A stretch of DNA of 64,000 nt from Hsuehochloa calcarea (Eukaryota > Streptophyta > Magnoliopsida > Poales > Poaceae): contig CM070601.1 of NCBI GenBank assembly GCA_036346395.1, positions 18,597,763 through 18,661,762 on the forward strand, written 5' to 3'. Position numbers and translations under genes: made by a program. Positions 10,807-23,059 of the stretch are shown here, piece by piece; position 1 is the first letter of the stretch; each line of letters starts with the position of its first letter. A model generated the notes under the pieces. That model was not told the origin of the DNA and did not search any database. It saw only the letters and a list, made by a program, of their open reading frames with translations.

Positions 10807-12796
10807 TGAAACAAGCATGCACAATAAATCCTGAGCTCGCGTCAGTCTTTTGTCCATTCGCTCATGCCGTGCCACTGCAGTACTGAACACTTGTAAACAA
10901 ATTAAGCGGCAATCAAGCAATAACAGAGACCTAAACAAATGGCAATTACTGGTGATTTCGAGTGTAATGTAATGGCAATGACATGTGGACCCTGGTGCGG
11001 TGTCGTTGATATACAAGGCTAGTGGCAATGGTTGGTGGGGAAAAGAAGTGTCCATGCCAGCCTTGGTGATGATGTGTTCTAGAGTACTATACATTAGAAG
11101 TTGATTTTCAGTAAAGTCAAGTATTTAACTGTTTTCATAGTATTGCATTACTGTTAAATACTTTTACTCTCTCACATACTATTTATACAGTAATCCTCTG
11201 CCCTAGCGTAGGCCTAACGTAGGACCCGGATCCCCGGGAGTGTCTGAGACAGTATAGCCTGCAGTGTTTCGCTTTCACAATCCAAACCCCAATGGGTCCC
11301 TCTGCTGGCACTTTGTGACTGTTCTCAATGGATCATGCTCTTCCGAGCGTCTTACCAAATTACCTTCAGGGCGTTGTCGCTGGCAGATCTTCTGCAGCAT
11401 TGTGTCACGAACCAATCACAATTATTGCCCCTACAAAGCTGTACCCAGTGATTCCTGAAAAAAAGGCATGGTAGCTAAAAGCTGTGTTATCTACTGCCAT
11501 TTGTATTAAGAAACTTACAAGGGATCCTAGCGATGTATTGTGACTTTAGCAGGTAAACTGCACCTTTTGGTCAGTACTGAAGGAGTCAAGTAGTAGTAGT
11601 AGAACTGAAAAAGATGCCACTAGGGAGAACATAACATCAGAAGTCTCAGTATAAGAACTTTATGCCTGTCCCAGAAAACTGTAAACAGAAAAATACATAT
11701 CAAATGTTGCAGACCAATCTGAAGCAAGGCTGATGACGGCCACTGAACTAAGACATAGTATAATTCTATCAATGATTGCCACTCAGAGTCACTCCTGTTG
11801 TTTAATGCAAGAACATGCCAGGCACAACTCACAAGAAGATTATAATATTACTCTCAGTAGTGTAATCTCAGGCTGAGTACATTCCCAGTAACGGTTCAAA
11901 TAATATATTCAGCGTGGTTGGTAAAAGAGGAGTTGTGTCAAAAAGAAATGGACATAACCAAAAGCAGCATAAACGCAGACCAGTGTCCTTGAGCAACTGA
12001 TGATCAGAATCATTGTTACAAACAGATCGCGACAAGGATATCTAATGGTATGCGCACATGCCAAATGGAATTCAGAAAAGCACCCACCAAACCCTGTCCA
12101 TTGCACAGATCTGATTCACAGCAAGTCAATATAACATGAATTGAATAGAATTATAGAAGTGAAGCCCAACTGCAGGAGGGGGCATGCATCATTCAAAAGG
12201 AAAAGAAACAAACAAAGCGAGAAAGGAAAAGGAACGCCTCTTCTGCCAGCGGTGTACTGTGGAGGAACGCCTCAAGTGACCCATATGTACAGACTACCTA
12301 AACGAATCACAGGCTCTATCACGGATATCTGAATTACATTACACATCTAGTATGGCAGCTCAGTAGGATCTGCTTCCAACCAATCCCAATGTACAGCACA
12401 GATGATGAAACGCGAAATGCTTTGGAGCTCAGGACTGTATTCAATAATTTGTTATGCAAAAAGAATTTAATTACCTCTCCAAAAAGAATAACAGTGCGTG
12501 GTTGGTCATATAATTCAGAAACTTTGCTGTGGTGTTACATCCAAAAAATTACAACTCGTACCACTAACAGTGCGCGTATCAGCTCAGAAACAAAAGTAGA
12601 AGAGGAACACTATTGTACAAACCGCATGAAGTCAGACAAGCCTACAGTCTTCCAGGATATGTGTCAACTTGTCAAGCATGGTTGCCCTCGGTTTAAGATT
12701 TAGTTGGATCTTTTCTTTGCTGCAGATCGTTCAGATGGACTAACCTTCTCTCCCATTTCACAAAAGAGGGCATTTTCTTCAACATACTGTTGTAGT
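10807..12796. other. Intergenic, downstream side of the DUF7356-like gene
   Basis: No recognisable coding sequence. The right part (about 12300-12796) would hold the 3' untranslated region of the minus-strand gene ending at 12797, but I see no unambiguous polyadenylation signal. Confidence 0.4.
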
Positions 12797-13270
12797 TTAG
12801 TCATCCCAATCTACATCCCAACCATCTTTGCTATTGGTCTCAGATCTCAAAGAAAGGCCATTTGGTGACACATTTCCAGCAGGTTTCTTATCTGAAGGTT
12901 TTGCAGGTGCTTCTTCATCATCCCAGTCGTCATCCCAGCCATCTTCCCAGCCATCTACTGTGCTGTTAGTATTATCTGCACCTAATGAGTTGGGAGCCTG
13001 AGCTCCCATCTCAAGCTGCTGATACGGGACTCCAACATCGCGCTTTCTCCTGGCAAACTTGCAACAAGCACACACAAACCCCACCAAGACAATAGTGAAA
13101 ACAAAAAAATATGCTCCATAGATTGGATTCATGCGTGTTGCATAAGCTGCAAACTGCTGAAATTGCTGTCGCCAATCAGAAACTGGTTGCCTAATGCGCA
13201 AGATACAATGCTCATTCCCAACATTTAGTGTAATCTCCCCACCATTTGGATTGCTATATCTTATGTTCAC
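12797..13270 (-). other. DUF7356-like gene, coding exon 4 (membrane span and acidic tail)
   Basis: The acceptor is CCAG/GTG at 13271/13270 and the stop codon is at 12799-12797. The exon carries the transmembrane helix (AYFFVFTIVLVGFVCACC) and the acidic Trp/Asp tail. Confidence 0.85.
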
Positions 13271-15990
13271 CTGGTAATATAAATTGGATCAAACAAAATT
13301 AGCATGAACATGCAATTTGAAAATGACAGCCTACTTGCAAACAAAAATCTCACAACAACCTAATAACAATAAGCATGTATTTAACCCTGTTAGAATAATG
13401 TACTCATTCATTTGCAACAGATATTCATAAAGAATGCACGAAGTCTTCTCATGCTCCAAGTCATAGGTGTACTGGTTAGTTTGAGAGGTCAGGTCACATA
13501 TTCAATCAAAGGCATCTGCATGCTTTAATTCATAGCTTCTCACACTTGCCACTCAGAATGAATGTAAACATAATAATATCATAACTGTAGTCTCTCTTCA
13601 TGAAACAGGGGAATGGTCCTCTACTCTTTTCTTGGAAAAAAAACTCTGGAAACCAACAGGCAGTTATACAACTGTGCTTGACCTGCACAGACAATCTACC
13701 CACAAATTCCATAAGCACATATCGTGCTTCTACAAACTCCCAAACAAACACATGAGAGAAGTGAGAACCATGAATCCGTAATGCCCTAAAGCGAAACCAA
13801 CCTTGAAACACATGGTTAACCACATTGACCCAGAAATGAGCTAGCAAGTGCCTACGAATTGGGATGATGGATTATTTAGGCAAATCTCACTCTCTACTTC
13901 AAGTATGAGAGTATTCTACCAACATATTCAAGGAAACTTGATGCAAATGTTAGAACAAACTAACTTGCATACCTTTGCAGGGATACCCTTGGCACGGAGA
14001 TGTTGTGGCATCTCATCAATATCTATATTTGGTGTTGCTCTGACATTGACAGTAATATCATTCTGTCCTTCATTCAGGACTATAACAAATGATCCAATGG
14101 AAGCTACGAGAATAAACACAAGGCTTTTTAAGATTCATGATGTGAAGATTATACATATGCTAAGAAATCTATATTATGATTTCCCACTGTGTTCATATAT
14201 CTAAAACAAATGCCACAACAACACAAATCAAGTTGTTTATCAGATAATCTCTGTTTCATTCCCCATAAATTAAAATTATCAACTTATATACCAATATTTG
14301 TCTCCACATATGTTAAGTCTGTTAGTGTCCCTTGAAAGCTCCTGGTCTGCAGGACACCAAAACTGACAACCTGCACACTAACCTCTGAACATAACCATTA
14401 ACCATTTACTATGACCAGATGTCTTTTGGTTCTTGGTGAGGTAAAAAGGTGCACAGCATCCCTTCAATGACATTATAGCATATCCCTTGTTACCATTCCC
14501 CCAAACGGCCCGCAATTCTTGCCTTAAATCTTACTAAGGAAAGCAATACCAATCAGTATAAGCCAACTAATTTTTAATAGGAACATACACTTGGATAGCA
14601 AATCATAATATATGTCATTTTATGGATCTCTGATCTCATTCAGTTGTTGGTTGGAACACTCTTGTATTTGAAATTGGAATAACTTCATTTTTTTCAACAA
14701 CTTAGCTTAGGGGTATTTAGAACTGTAAACCATCTTATGACATCTCACTGGTTTCTTGACTTGAGAGTCGAGACATCCTTAACTGGCTTTACCTGTGAAG
14801 ATAATGCAAGGCATTCCCCATAAACATCAACAAAAGTTTCTTCTCACTTCCGTTCAAATAAATAGTAGTCCAAGTGATGCAAAACAATTCCCAAGGTTTC
14901 TGACATGCCATATACAGAAATCTATTGTTTAATCACATACCTATTGTTTTCTGCTAATTCCCTTCACAACTCATGTTCATGCTAACGCCCCTACAGTTCA
15001 ACTTCGTGATTAATTCAATACTAACAGAAGTTAAAGTTCTTATGGACTGATATCACTTAGCATATTGTCAATACTAAATGAATACAGAAGTAAAACCAAT
15101 GAAGGAAAAAAAATGATATTCAGTACAATGTCTTCCAGACTAGAATCTTCAAGGTGTACTTACCCAATCATCTACCCAATAGGCTAGTCTTAAAAATGCA
15201 GCTTGTTCTAAACAAAACTAATCTTGACTCAAACATCAATAACACAGTGGATAAAATCTCTCTACTGCAGAAAAAATTAGAAAACAGTGGTTCAGTGGAT
15301 TGAAGCTAGTGAATTTCCAAGATAACTAGCAGCATTACCGTTCTGGGAAATCTGAAGGCAAGCAGAAAAATCTCCTTTAATTAAACATTTATCCACGGGA
15401 TCCACACACTTGTGCGCCTCCTCTTTCCTTTGGTCTGTCGGCTTCATCGAACTTCCTCCTCCTTCCTGGTCCGTCTCACCAGTCAGTCCGGGAGCTCCCA
15501 GCGGAGTATCCTTGCGCGCATTCTTCGGTGGCACCGGCTGTGCAGAGACCTGCGCCGCAACCTCTTCCTGCCCCTTATTCTCTGCCTCACCTGACGGTGG
15601 CGGCGGGGAAACCTTTGGTGCCGTTGCCAGCTGTGGCGTTTCCTGGTGCTGCTTATTGGTATCAGGATTCTGCACCGCAGTTGACGTCTGCCCCAATTCT
15701 TTCGAGATGCCACTCTTCGCTGATCCACCCGCACCGGCGGTACGTGCAGAAGCTCCCTTAAGAGATCCAAACAAGCACTAAATCTAAATCTTGTACCTTT
15801 TTTTCCCCGCAAAAACGCTAATCCATTCCACCAAGTATAATCTAAACTAGCTAACTAAAAGAACTCAAATCCTCACCTCGCTGGAGCTGGGCTTCTCGCC
15901 CTGCAAAACCCTAGCCGATGCTGCAGGGTCAGGAAGCAGGGCGAAAGGAAGGAGGAGCACTATAAGCGCGGCAAATCTGCAGGAGCCCAT
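12797..15990 (-). CDS. DUF7356-like single-pass membrane protein (4 exons, 378 aa)
   Basis: Four minus-strand exons join in frame with canonical GT-AG sites: 15990-15877, 15756-15339, 14103-13973 and 13270-12797 (phases 0, 1 and 0 at the three introns). The first in-frame ATG is at 15990. The product has a signal peptide (residues 1-27), a Pro/Ala/Glu-rich lumenal or extracellular linker (about 28-150), a conserved module with Cys155, Cys162 and Cys171 and a beta-rich stretch containing NEGQNDITVNVRATPN, one membrane span (about 271-290), a Cys/Lys/Arg-rich stop-transfer motif and an acidic cytosolic tail with repeated GWDD/DWDD motifs. I recognise the layout as the plant DUF7356 family, whose function I do not know. 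No stops or frameshifts occur. It is the one clearly intact spliced gene in the window. Confidence 0.85.
13973..14103 (-). other. DUF7356-like gene, coding exon 3
   Basis: The acceptor is CGTAG/CTTCC at 14104/14103 and the donor is AAAG/GTATGC at 13973/13972. The exon completes the split codon from exon 2 and encodes the conserved beta-rich core. Intron 2 (14104-15338) is the longest, at 1235 bp, with no recognisable insertion. Confidence 0.8.
15339..15756 (-). other. DUF7356-like gene, coding exon 2
   Basis: The acceptor is CTTAAG/GGA at 15757/15756 and the donor is AACG/GTAATG at 15339/15338. The exon encodes the low-complexity linker and the CVDPVDKC...SACLQ cysteine motif. The acceptor could shift slightly, since other AG dinucleotides lie a few codons upstream. 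Confidence 0.75.
15877..15990 (-). other. DUF7356-like gene, coding exon 1 (signal peptide)
   Basis: Thirty-eight codons starting MGSCRFAALIVLLL, ending in a strong donor CGAG/GTGAGG at 15877/15876. There is no in-frame upstream ATG, so the start is well supported. Confidence 0.8.
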
Positions 15991-16605
15991 CGAATTCGGG
16001 CTGAATTCTGGAGCGGGGGAGGTGGGCTGTGCGAAGAGGACAAGAGTTGGAAGAGGCTCTGCGCTCAAGTGGTGTTATGGTCGCAGCTAGATTTGACTTG
16101 AGCGTTCGTGGTGATTTGGATTCGGTTTGGGATATTTTGTTCAAAGTTCCCCCAATCATCGTCAAACTGAGGCGACTTATTTGGACGAAACAGCTATAGT
16201 TGAATTCAGTCGGTCCAGTCCGTTTTTTTAAGCATAGTACAATCAGGCCGATCAAGCAGTTGGCCGTCGGTTTATATGTATATTAAGCAGCTGCCTTGAG
16301 CCTTTCTCCTCCTCTACCACTCCTCTCCCCGCTTCCTCCTCAAGATCTTCAGATCAGACTCCTATCGCATCGCCTCCCGTGACCTCTCCTCGTCTACTTC
16401 AACTTGAGGAGACCTGCCGCCTCCACCCATTGCTCCTCCTCCTCGTACAACGGTTGGGCTGACCTCGCCGCCGAAGGTTGACCCCGACCTCCCCTTCACC
16501 CTCCCGCTCCAACTCTCACAATCCCATGCCTTGCTGCTGCTCCTCCTCTTCCTCCCCGTCGTCGCCCTCTCCTTCTCCCGCCTCCCTCCCACCCCCTCCT
16601 CGTAG
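15991..16605. promoter_or_regulatory. Upstream region of the DUF7356-like gene; no defined elements
   Basis: The 5' untranslated region and promoter of the minus-strand gene must start here. A CT-rich leader precedes the ATG. A TATATGTATAT stretch near 16274 is too far away to call a TATA box with confidence. The right half becomes C/T-rich and resembles broken coding sequence. Confidence 0.3.
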
Positions 16606-16854
16606 CCGCCTTCGCCACTAGGTACCTCGCCCCTGTCCCCTTCCTCCCAATCGCACCGCCTCATTGATTTTGGCGCCCAGGTCCACGCGTTCAAGGACCA
16701 ATTGGACTCTGCCGGCGCCGACACGGGCTTGCTTCTCGACGCCATCGATCGCGTGCGCGATGCGACTGTGGACGTTGCCCGATTGGCTAACCAAGGTGGC
16801 AACAACAACACCACCACCACGTCTGATGCACTCCCTCCCATGCGTACCCGATGA
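16606..16854 (+). pseudogene. Broken coding fragment, family not assigned
   Basis: The plus-strand frame is open for 82 codons and reads like a real helical protein segment (IDFGAQVHAFKDQLDSAGAD, then GLLLDAIDRVRDATVDVARL), ending in an Asn/Thr-rich tail and a stop at 16852. Upstream frames are also protein-like (a Leu-rich stretch near 16520) but are separated by stops and frameshifts. It is probably a decayed gene or captured fragment; I do not recognise the family. Confidence 0.4.
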
Positions 16855-17334
16855 CTAGCGGGCGCGGAGGCGGGTAGCTGGGCGGCCACCTGGAACATCT
16901 CATACTCCTCCTTCGCTGCCGCCGCACTTGGCCTTCTCACCTTCCTCATTTCCTCTTCCCACGGTTCAGTGAAACCGCACCAGTTCGTCGGTTTACTCAA
17001 AACCGATCGGTTTGGCCGGTTTTCCTGGTTTGAATGCATGAACGGTCTTTGAGCTGAACCGAGCCGACTAGTTCGCCGATTTTGGCTTTTTTTTAGTTTA
17101 ACCTGGTCCAGTTCGACTTTTTTTCACTATGCTTTTAAGAAGTTTAGCAAAGTAATTGCGAGGATCTTGCTGCAATTAACTTTGTAGGATAAGGGGTTCC
17201 TAGTTCCTTATCCATATGACAATATGAATCTATAGAAGAGAGTAGATTGTAAAAACTACAATAGCAAGTAGGGTATAACTAGCGCCCGGATGCATCATCA
17301 GTGAATAACTTGTATAACAATTATAATCAATGCA

Positions 17335-17735
17335 TGCAACAAAATGCAGAATAACAGTTGATAAAATTTATTTAAAAAATCATCTTCTTACCGAAAGAAG
17401 AATGAGAACCATGAGTATATGATTTAACTAAGTGCTAAAACAAGACATAAATCACAAACAAAAATTTTACGACCTTACAACACTGCAACATTTAAAAAAT
17501 TCTCGTGCAACAATATAATTAAATGTTTGCAACAAAAATCAAGAATCGCAGGCTCTACTGCAACAAAAAATGACCATGTGCAACACAATTTAGAAATATC
17601 GACGCAACATTTAAGAAGACACATTGCAACAAAATGAAACACTCTGTGGATCAATTGAGAAAAGTTGTTGCGACAAAAAGTTGTTGCAACAAATAAGAAG
17701 ACCTACAGTATCAAATAAAAATACTTATTGTAACA
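17335..17735 (+). repeat. Cluster of TGCAACA-type direct repeats (host DNA of the large copia insertion)
   Basis: TGCAACA or one-base variants recur at about 17335, 17484, 17505, 17528, 17560, 17579, 17602, 17625, 17669, 17684 and 17728, spaced mostly 15-45 bp. The pattern resumes at about 38236 and 38286, beyond the large copia element. That shows the copia element split a single repeat-rich element. Clustered short direct repeats resemble subterminal regions of DNA transposons, but no terminal inverted repeat is seen. Confidence 0.5.
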
Positions 17736-17746
17736 AGTAAGAAGAT

Positions 17747-20700
17747 GTGGATATCATGAGGATATGATCATGATCTTAGGGTGATGATACAATTGACAAT
17801 GGTAGTGAGGGTTTGTCAAAACACTCATTTTCAACAAACTTCAGAAACTGTCAGATTTCAAGCGGTCTAACCGGCCTTGGTCGGCGGTCTGACCAACCAT
17901 CCTTGGCGGTTAGGCCAACCATGTGCAGTGCATAGAGCCGGCAGTCTGATCGACCATGCTACGGTTAGACTGACCATGTGGGGCGGTATGACCGGCCAAA
18001 ACTTTCAGTGGAATTTTGGATTAGGATAAAAATAGAGGGTGTAGGCAAGAGAGAAGATTTTTCTGCACTTGGTCTCATAATTTTTAGAGCTTCGAGCCAA
18101 AAGTTCTATTCGTTTTAATTTTCTAGAGAGGTTTTGGGTTCCTAGGGAGGAAATCTGGTTAAGTCCTGCTGACGGCTAGACCGGCCATGATGGGTGGCCA
18201 GACCGGCCAGGGAGCGGTCAGATCAGCCATGGGTGGCGGTCTGACATATTTTATCCTATTCGTTTGCCGGTAAGGCAGCAATGTTCGTAGGTTAGGTCAA
18301 ATTCATGGTTTTCAGTTCATATATATGATGCATGTTTTGACTAACGTGGGTCAAGTTGGTTAGAATTTATTCCCGAAATCGATTTATTGGTCTATTGTTG
18401 TGCAGGAGGCTTAGAGTGTAGACCCATTTATGTGTGGGCTTAATGGATGCCCTTTAGGGTCTCCTCTCTCAGCCTTGTCTCCACTATAAAAGGGAATGTC
18501 CAGATGTGGAGTTCCCAAGTCCTTCCAAGAGAAAAGCCCTAATTTGTGATTTGGAGATTTTGGAGTAGTTGAGGCTAGGATTTGTAAGAGATGGATTGAT
18601 TGTGTGCTCAAGTGTTGAGCTTTTGTCCTCCATGGTGGAGTGGCTGTAAATCAACATCTATCTCAAATCAATGAAGCAAGAATGCTACAAGATGAGTCTC
18701 TTCTTGTTCTTGCTCTCTCTTTGGTGACTTTTGGGATTTTGGTGACCCTTTAGTTTTCCTTTGGTTTCTTGCCATGACATGTGGGAATACATTTCATTTT
18801 GATCATCTTTTACCCACGAGTAAGTTTTCGGATCAAAGTTTGTTTTTCCTCGGTTCTTGTGCCCCCTTCCCTCATCTATGAAATTCATGAAACCTTGGCC
18901 TTGATCTTCCCGATTGTCGATTGAAATAGGTTTATGACCTTCTTGATGAGCTATGGTTGAAATTAGAGGGGATTTGGATCACCGGATTAGAATTTGAGTC
19001 GATTTGTGTGGATATCATGGGGATATGCTCCAGATCTTAGGATGATGTTACAATTGGCAATGGCGTTAACGGTTTGTCGTTTCACGTGTTTTAGGAAAAG
19101 TTACAGGATCGTCGGGTCTCGGTGGTCGAGGCCAGGCCGAGGCGGCGATCGATCGGTCAAGATCGGTCCGACCGACCATAGCGGCGGTCGGACCGGCCAA
19201 CTTCAGAAGTGAGGAATTGAGCTGGGCCAAAAAGTGTAGGCAAGAGAGGAGATTCTATTGCACTTGGTCCCATAATTTTTGGCGTCTCTAGTCAAAAGTT
19301 CTATAGGATTGAAAATTCCAGTAGGTTTCGATTTTCCAGAGGGGAAATTCGGCTAGGTCTTTACTGGAGTTCTGACCGGCCAATAGGTGGCGGTCAGACC
19401 GGCCCTGGGGGCGATCTGACCGATTTTCACTTAGATAGTCGCCCATCGTGGCGGCGATATTCGGTTGTTAGGTCAAAGTCATGAGTTTCAGGGTATATAT
19501 GTTGCATGATGCATGTTTTGACTAACATGGGTCAAGTTGTGAAGAACTTATTCCCAAATTCGCTTTACTTGTCTATTGTTGTGCAGGTTGCTTGGTGGTC
19601 AACGACGGTCAACGGCGAGGATGATCGGTACTAGGCTTGGAGAGCTGAGGTCCAGAACGATCAACGATGCGGGTGAGGTCAATGAACTCAAGCGTGATGC
19701 AAAATGGACAAAGGTGACCTATTGGCTAATCCGAGGCGCAAGATGATGCAAGGTGTAGCTAATTAGGTCAAGAGGAGATATAGACGACACATTAAAATGC
19801 GTGCGTATGTGTCCCGTTTATTTTGGGCCTTAACGGGAGCCTAATTGAGTCAAACTTCTAGAAGGTCTAAGCCTCCACTATAAATAGGGGAGAGAGGTGG
19901 CTGCATCTTCGCTTTGCCTCTTTTTCTATTTTTGTAAACCCTAATTTCTTAGGGAGAGCTTTTGTGGAGGCTAGGGTTCTTGATATTTTGATGTGATTTT
20001 CGTGCTCTTGGATTGAGCATTGTTCTCCATTGATGGAGAGGCTGTAGCCCATATCATATCAAATCAATCAAATGAAAGTTTGATCATGTTTTGTCTCATT
20101 GCGTTCTTTCTCTATATTTGATGATTTTGAGTCTTTCTTTGATCCGCGAGTTTTTAATTGAATTCTTCACGTGATCTAGCTTGCTGTGACGTGTGGGAAC
20201 CTATCTAGGATCATCTTGATCATCAATCACCCACGAGCAAGTTTTTAGATCAAGTTTTCGTTTTGACCCGGTTTTGAACCCTTGTTCAATCAATCGGAAA
20301 AGGATCGCTATTCTTCCAAGAATTATCACAATCTTCGATTGGAATATGTTCCTGATATCATAGAGAAGGTGTGTTCCAAGTTTCATCAAGTTTGGATAAG
20401 TAGATCAAAAATTTCATCTATTTACAACTTCGTCATCGATTTGTTTACATTCTATTCTTTAGGCGGTGGTCGATCGCCGAGTCACCGGCCGATCCGTGAG
20501 TAATCGTCCGACCGCCAGTGACACAGCGGTCCAACCGGTAGTGCATTGATTTGTGTTAATCTTTGTTGATTTTGTCGTATTGTTTAGGGGTTTATATTGT
20601 ATTCAATATTAGTCTTCCGCTGTACTGATATACTTATCTTCATAGCTTCCATAGCTACTGGAGTGAAATTTATGTTGAATCCATTATTTATGAAAAAGTG

Positions 20701-21052
20701 AGCGTGCTCCTATTCACCCCCTCTAGTCGCCTTTTCGGTCCAACAATTTGTGATTTTGAATTCGTGTTGATTTCATTGTTCAGCTAATGAGAGGTCAAAC
20801 CACTAGGCCATCGGTCAGACTGCCCATCCTGAGAGGTCTGACTGTCCAACTCACTTTGATTTGAGTTTTCTTTGTTTTTGGTTTTTGTGCTTTGGTGTTT
20901 CAATTGGATTCAATACAAGACTTCCCCTGTGCTTGTTCTTTGATCTTCATAGTTTTCATAGCTATTGGAGTAAAAATTTAGTTGAACCCAATTAAGGTGA
21001 AAAAGAGGTAGTGCTCCTATTCACCCCCTCTGTCGTCGTTTCGGTCCAACCA
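17747..21052 (+). repeat. 5' LTR of the large copia element (split by a solo LTR, with a deletion)
   Basis: The LTR proper is 17747-19006 plus 20751-21052. The middle is a younger solo LTR. Compared with the 3' LTR it lacks roughly 470-500 bp: sequence at about 18410 jumps to what lies near 37305 in the 3' copy. By eye the first 120 bases match the 3' LTR at roughly 80%. Confidence 0.75.
19007..20745 (+). mobile_element. Solo LTR nested in the 5' LTR
   Basis: A 1739-bp block starts TGTGGATATCATGGGG, ends GGTCCAACA and is flanked by ATTTG on both sides (19002-19006, 20746-20750). Outside the duplication the host LTR continues without a gap when compared with the 3' LTR near 37910. It is a relative of the host LTR with shared start, end and motif family, left after recombination between two LTRs removed the interior. 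Confidence 0.85.
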
Positions 21053-21064
21053 TGTTATCAGAGC
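21053..21064 (+). other. Primer-binding site of the large copia element
   Basis: TGTTATCAGAGC differs by one base from the usual TGGTATCAGAGC and directly follows the 5' LTR. Confidence 0.75.
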
Positions 21065-21108
21065 CCAGTTAGTTCACTCTTGATCTTATCCGGTCACTGA
21101 ACTTGGCG

Positions 21109-22855
21109 ATGGAGAAGTACTCCACCAAGCCGCATATCTTCGATGGGCTAGACTATGCCTATTGGAAGAATTGCATGTATGTCTACCTTCAAAGCGAAGG
21201 TTAAGCCATATGAGAGGTTGTTCGAACTCCGCTTATCTAGCCCGAGGTTGCTACGCCGGCTTCCGTGGCCCTCTTGGCTAATAAATACAAGGCAAAGAAC
21301 CTCCTCTATGACGGGCTTGGTAGACAGAAGTATGACTAGATTTGTCATGTTGAGACTGTATACGAGATTTGGGACACCCTTGAGACCTACCATGAGGATT
21401 CATACCAAATCAAGCAAGTATATTAAACGGTCTTCAAGCGAGAATACAACAAATTCGAGATGCGTCTTGGGGAGAGCATCGATGATGTATTCACTCTCTT
21501 CAATAAGGTGCTTAATCAGTTGAGAGCAGTCGACATTGAGTATTCTCAGTCCGAGAATGCTACCTACCTCTTGGCTGTAATCAACACCAAGGAGTGGGAG
21601 ATGAATGCTACTGCCATTGAGAAGAATGTCAATCTCTCTGATCTCACCTTGTAGCTGCTTTATAGCAAGCTCAAGACTCATGAGATCAAGAGGGTTGATT
21701 ATCCTAAGAAGAAGAACATAGCCTAGGTAGCCAACCCTCTCAAGAGATCTCTTGATGGCTCTTCCAAATCTTCATGTTTCTCTCTCGCATGTCCTTATGC
21801 AATTAATGAAGACGAACTTGAGTCTATCCCTGAGCATGAGTTATCTTTTCTAGCCAAAAAGTTCACACGTGCCTACAACAATACGAGGAACAAGAAGAGA
21901 GGTCATATGACTTGCTAGGAATGTGGTGGGCTTTATCACATTCGGACAAACTGCCCCAAGCTCAAGGGGAAGGGCAACCACAATGAGGAGAAGCCCGCTT
22001 GGAGGAAGCCTCAAGGGAGCGAGAATTTCGATGCTGCCAAGCTTGTGAAGGCCGCTCACTGGGTCTTTATCGCTTTTGGAGATCACTCTTTGAGCGATGT
22101 GGACTCCGGTAGTGAGGAGGATAAGTAGGAGGAGATCCCTCGAGAGAAGGACAAGGGAAAGGACAAGGTCAAGGGTTTCACCGGTATGTACTTCATGGTC
22201 GACTCCATCCATGACGACAACGACACTGATGAGATACTTCCTTCCTATGAAGTCCTCTCTATGTGATGTGATGGCATGTATGAGCAAATTCTGAGTCAGG
22301 ATAAGGCATTAGAGTTGATCATGGCTAGGGCTAAAGACTTAGAGTTGCAAGTAGATAGTCTTACCCTTGAACTTGCAAATGCTAAGGACCTTGATGTTGA
22401 TGAATGTGCTTCTTGTCATGTTTTACTTGCTGAACATGCTAAACTGCAAAATGCTCATGATATTGTCTTGTACCAACTAGAAAATGCTAGGACTGACCTA
22501 ATTGACTTCAAGTCAACTCGGTGTGAAAAATGCTTAGGGTCTTGTAAGATGGCTTAATTGAGTTCAAAACCCAACCTGCAAAAAATTATTTTCAAATTTG
22601 CAGGGTTTTCCCAATCACCTTTTGAGTCAAAAGGTGCATCTCTCAGTGGTACCAAGTACCATTGCACTTATTGTAAGAAGGATGGGGTATTTTCTTGAGT
22701 TTTGTTGGCATAGGTTGAAAAATGCTAAGAAAAATCTTGCTAGACTTTCATCTAATCAACCTAGAGATTTCATGAGACATGGTCATCTAGAAAAGAAGAA
22801 ACATGTACTAGGATTTGTTTCACATGCTCATCATCATCATGTTCCTAAATAGGAT
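21109..22855 (+). pseudogene. gag of the large copia element
   Basis: From ATG 21109 the frame opens with a copia gag start (KPHIFDGLDYAYWK). A UBN2-like middle and a first CCHC knuckle near 21910 follow, with a stop codon inside the knuckle. A long coiled-coil-like stretch lies at 22276-22557 (repeated LELQVDSLTLELANAK-like heptads). A second cysteine box near 22655-22715 has YHCTYC followed by a frame-broken FC. Several stops are TAG where CAG is expected, for example near 21653, 21724 and 22127, which fits decay by cytosine deamination. Length and the two cysteine boxes are Sirevirus-like. It is not translatable. Confidence 0.7.
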
Positions 22856-23059
22856 ATGATGAGGACATGACCCCTATGGATATAACCACATTTGCTATGC
22901 TTCCTATTCCAATTACAAGAGCTCGTACGCTTCACTTAAATTATCAGGTGAGTTCGTTTTTAGGAGTGTATTTATATTATATGAACTATATGATGCCACC
23001 TAATGATGAAAATGTATATTTTTACAGTATCACATCACTTTTTATCCAAGCTAAGTAAG

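Noticed and set aside
16362..17039. Long minus-strand open frame of 225 codons
   Set aside because: It is low-complexity (Arg/Ser/Gly-rich) and lies opposite C/T-rich sequence. The plus strand here looks more like decayed coding sequence.
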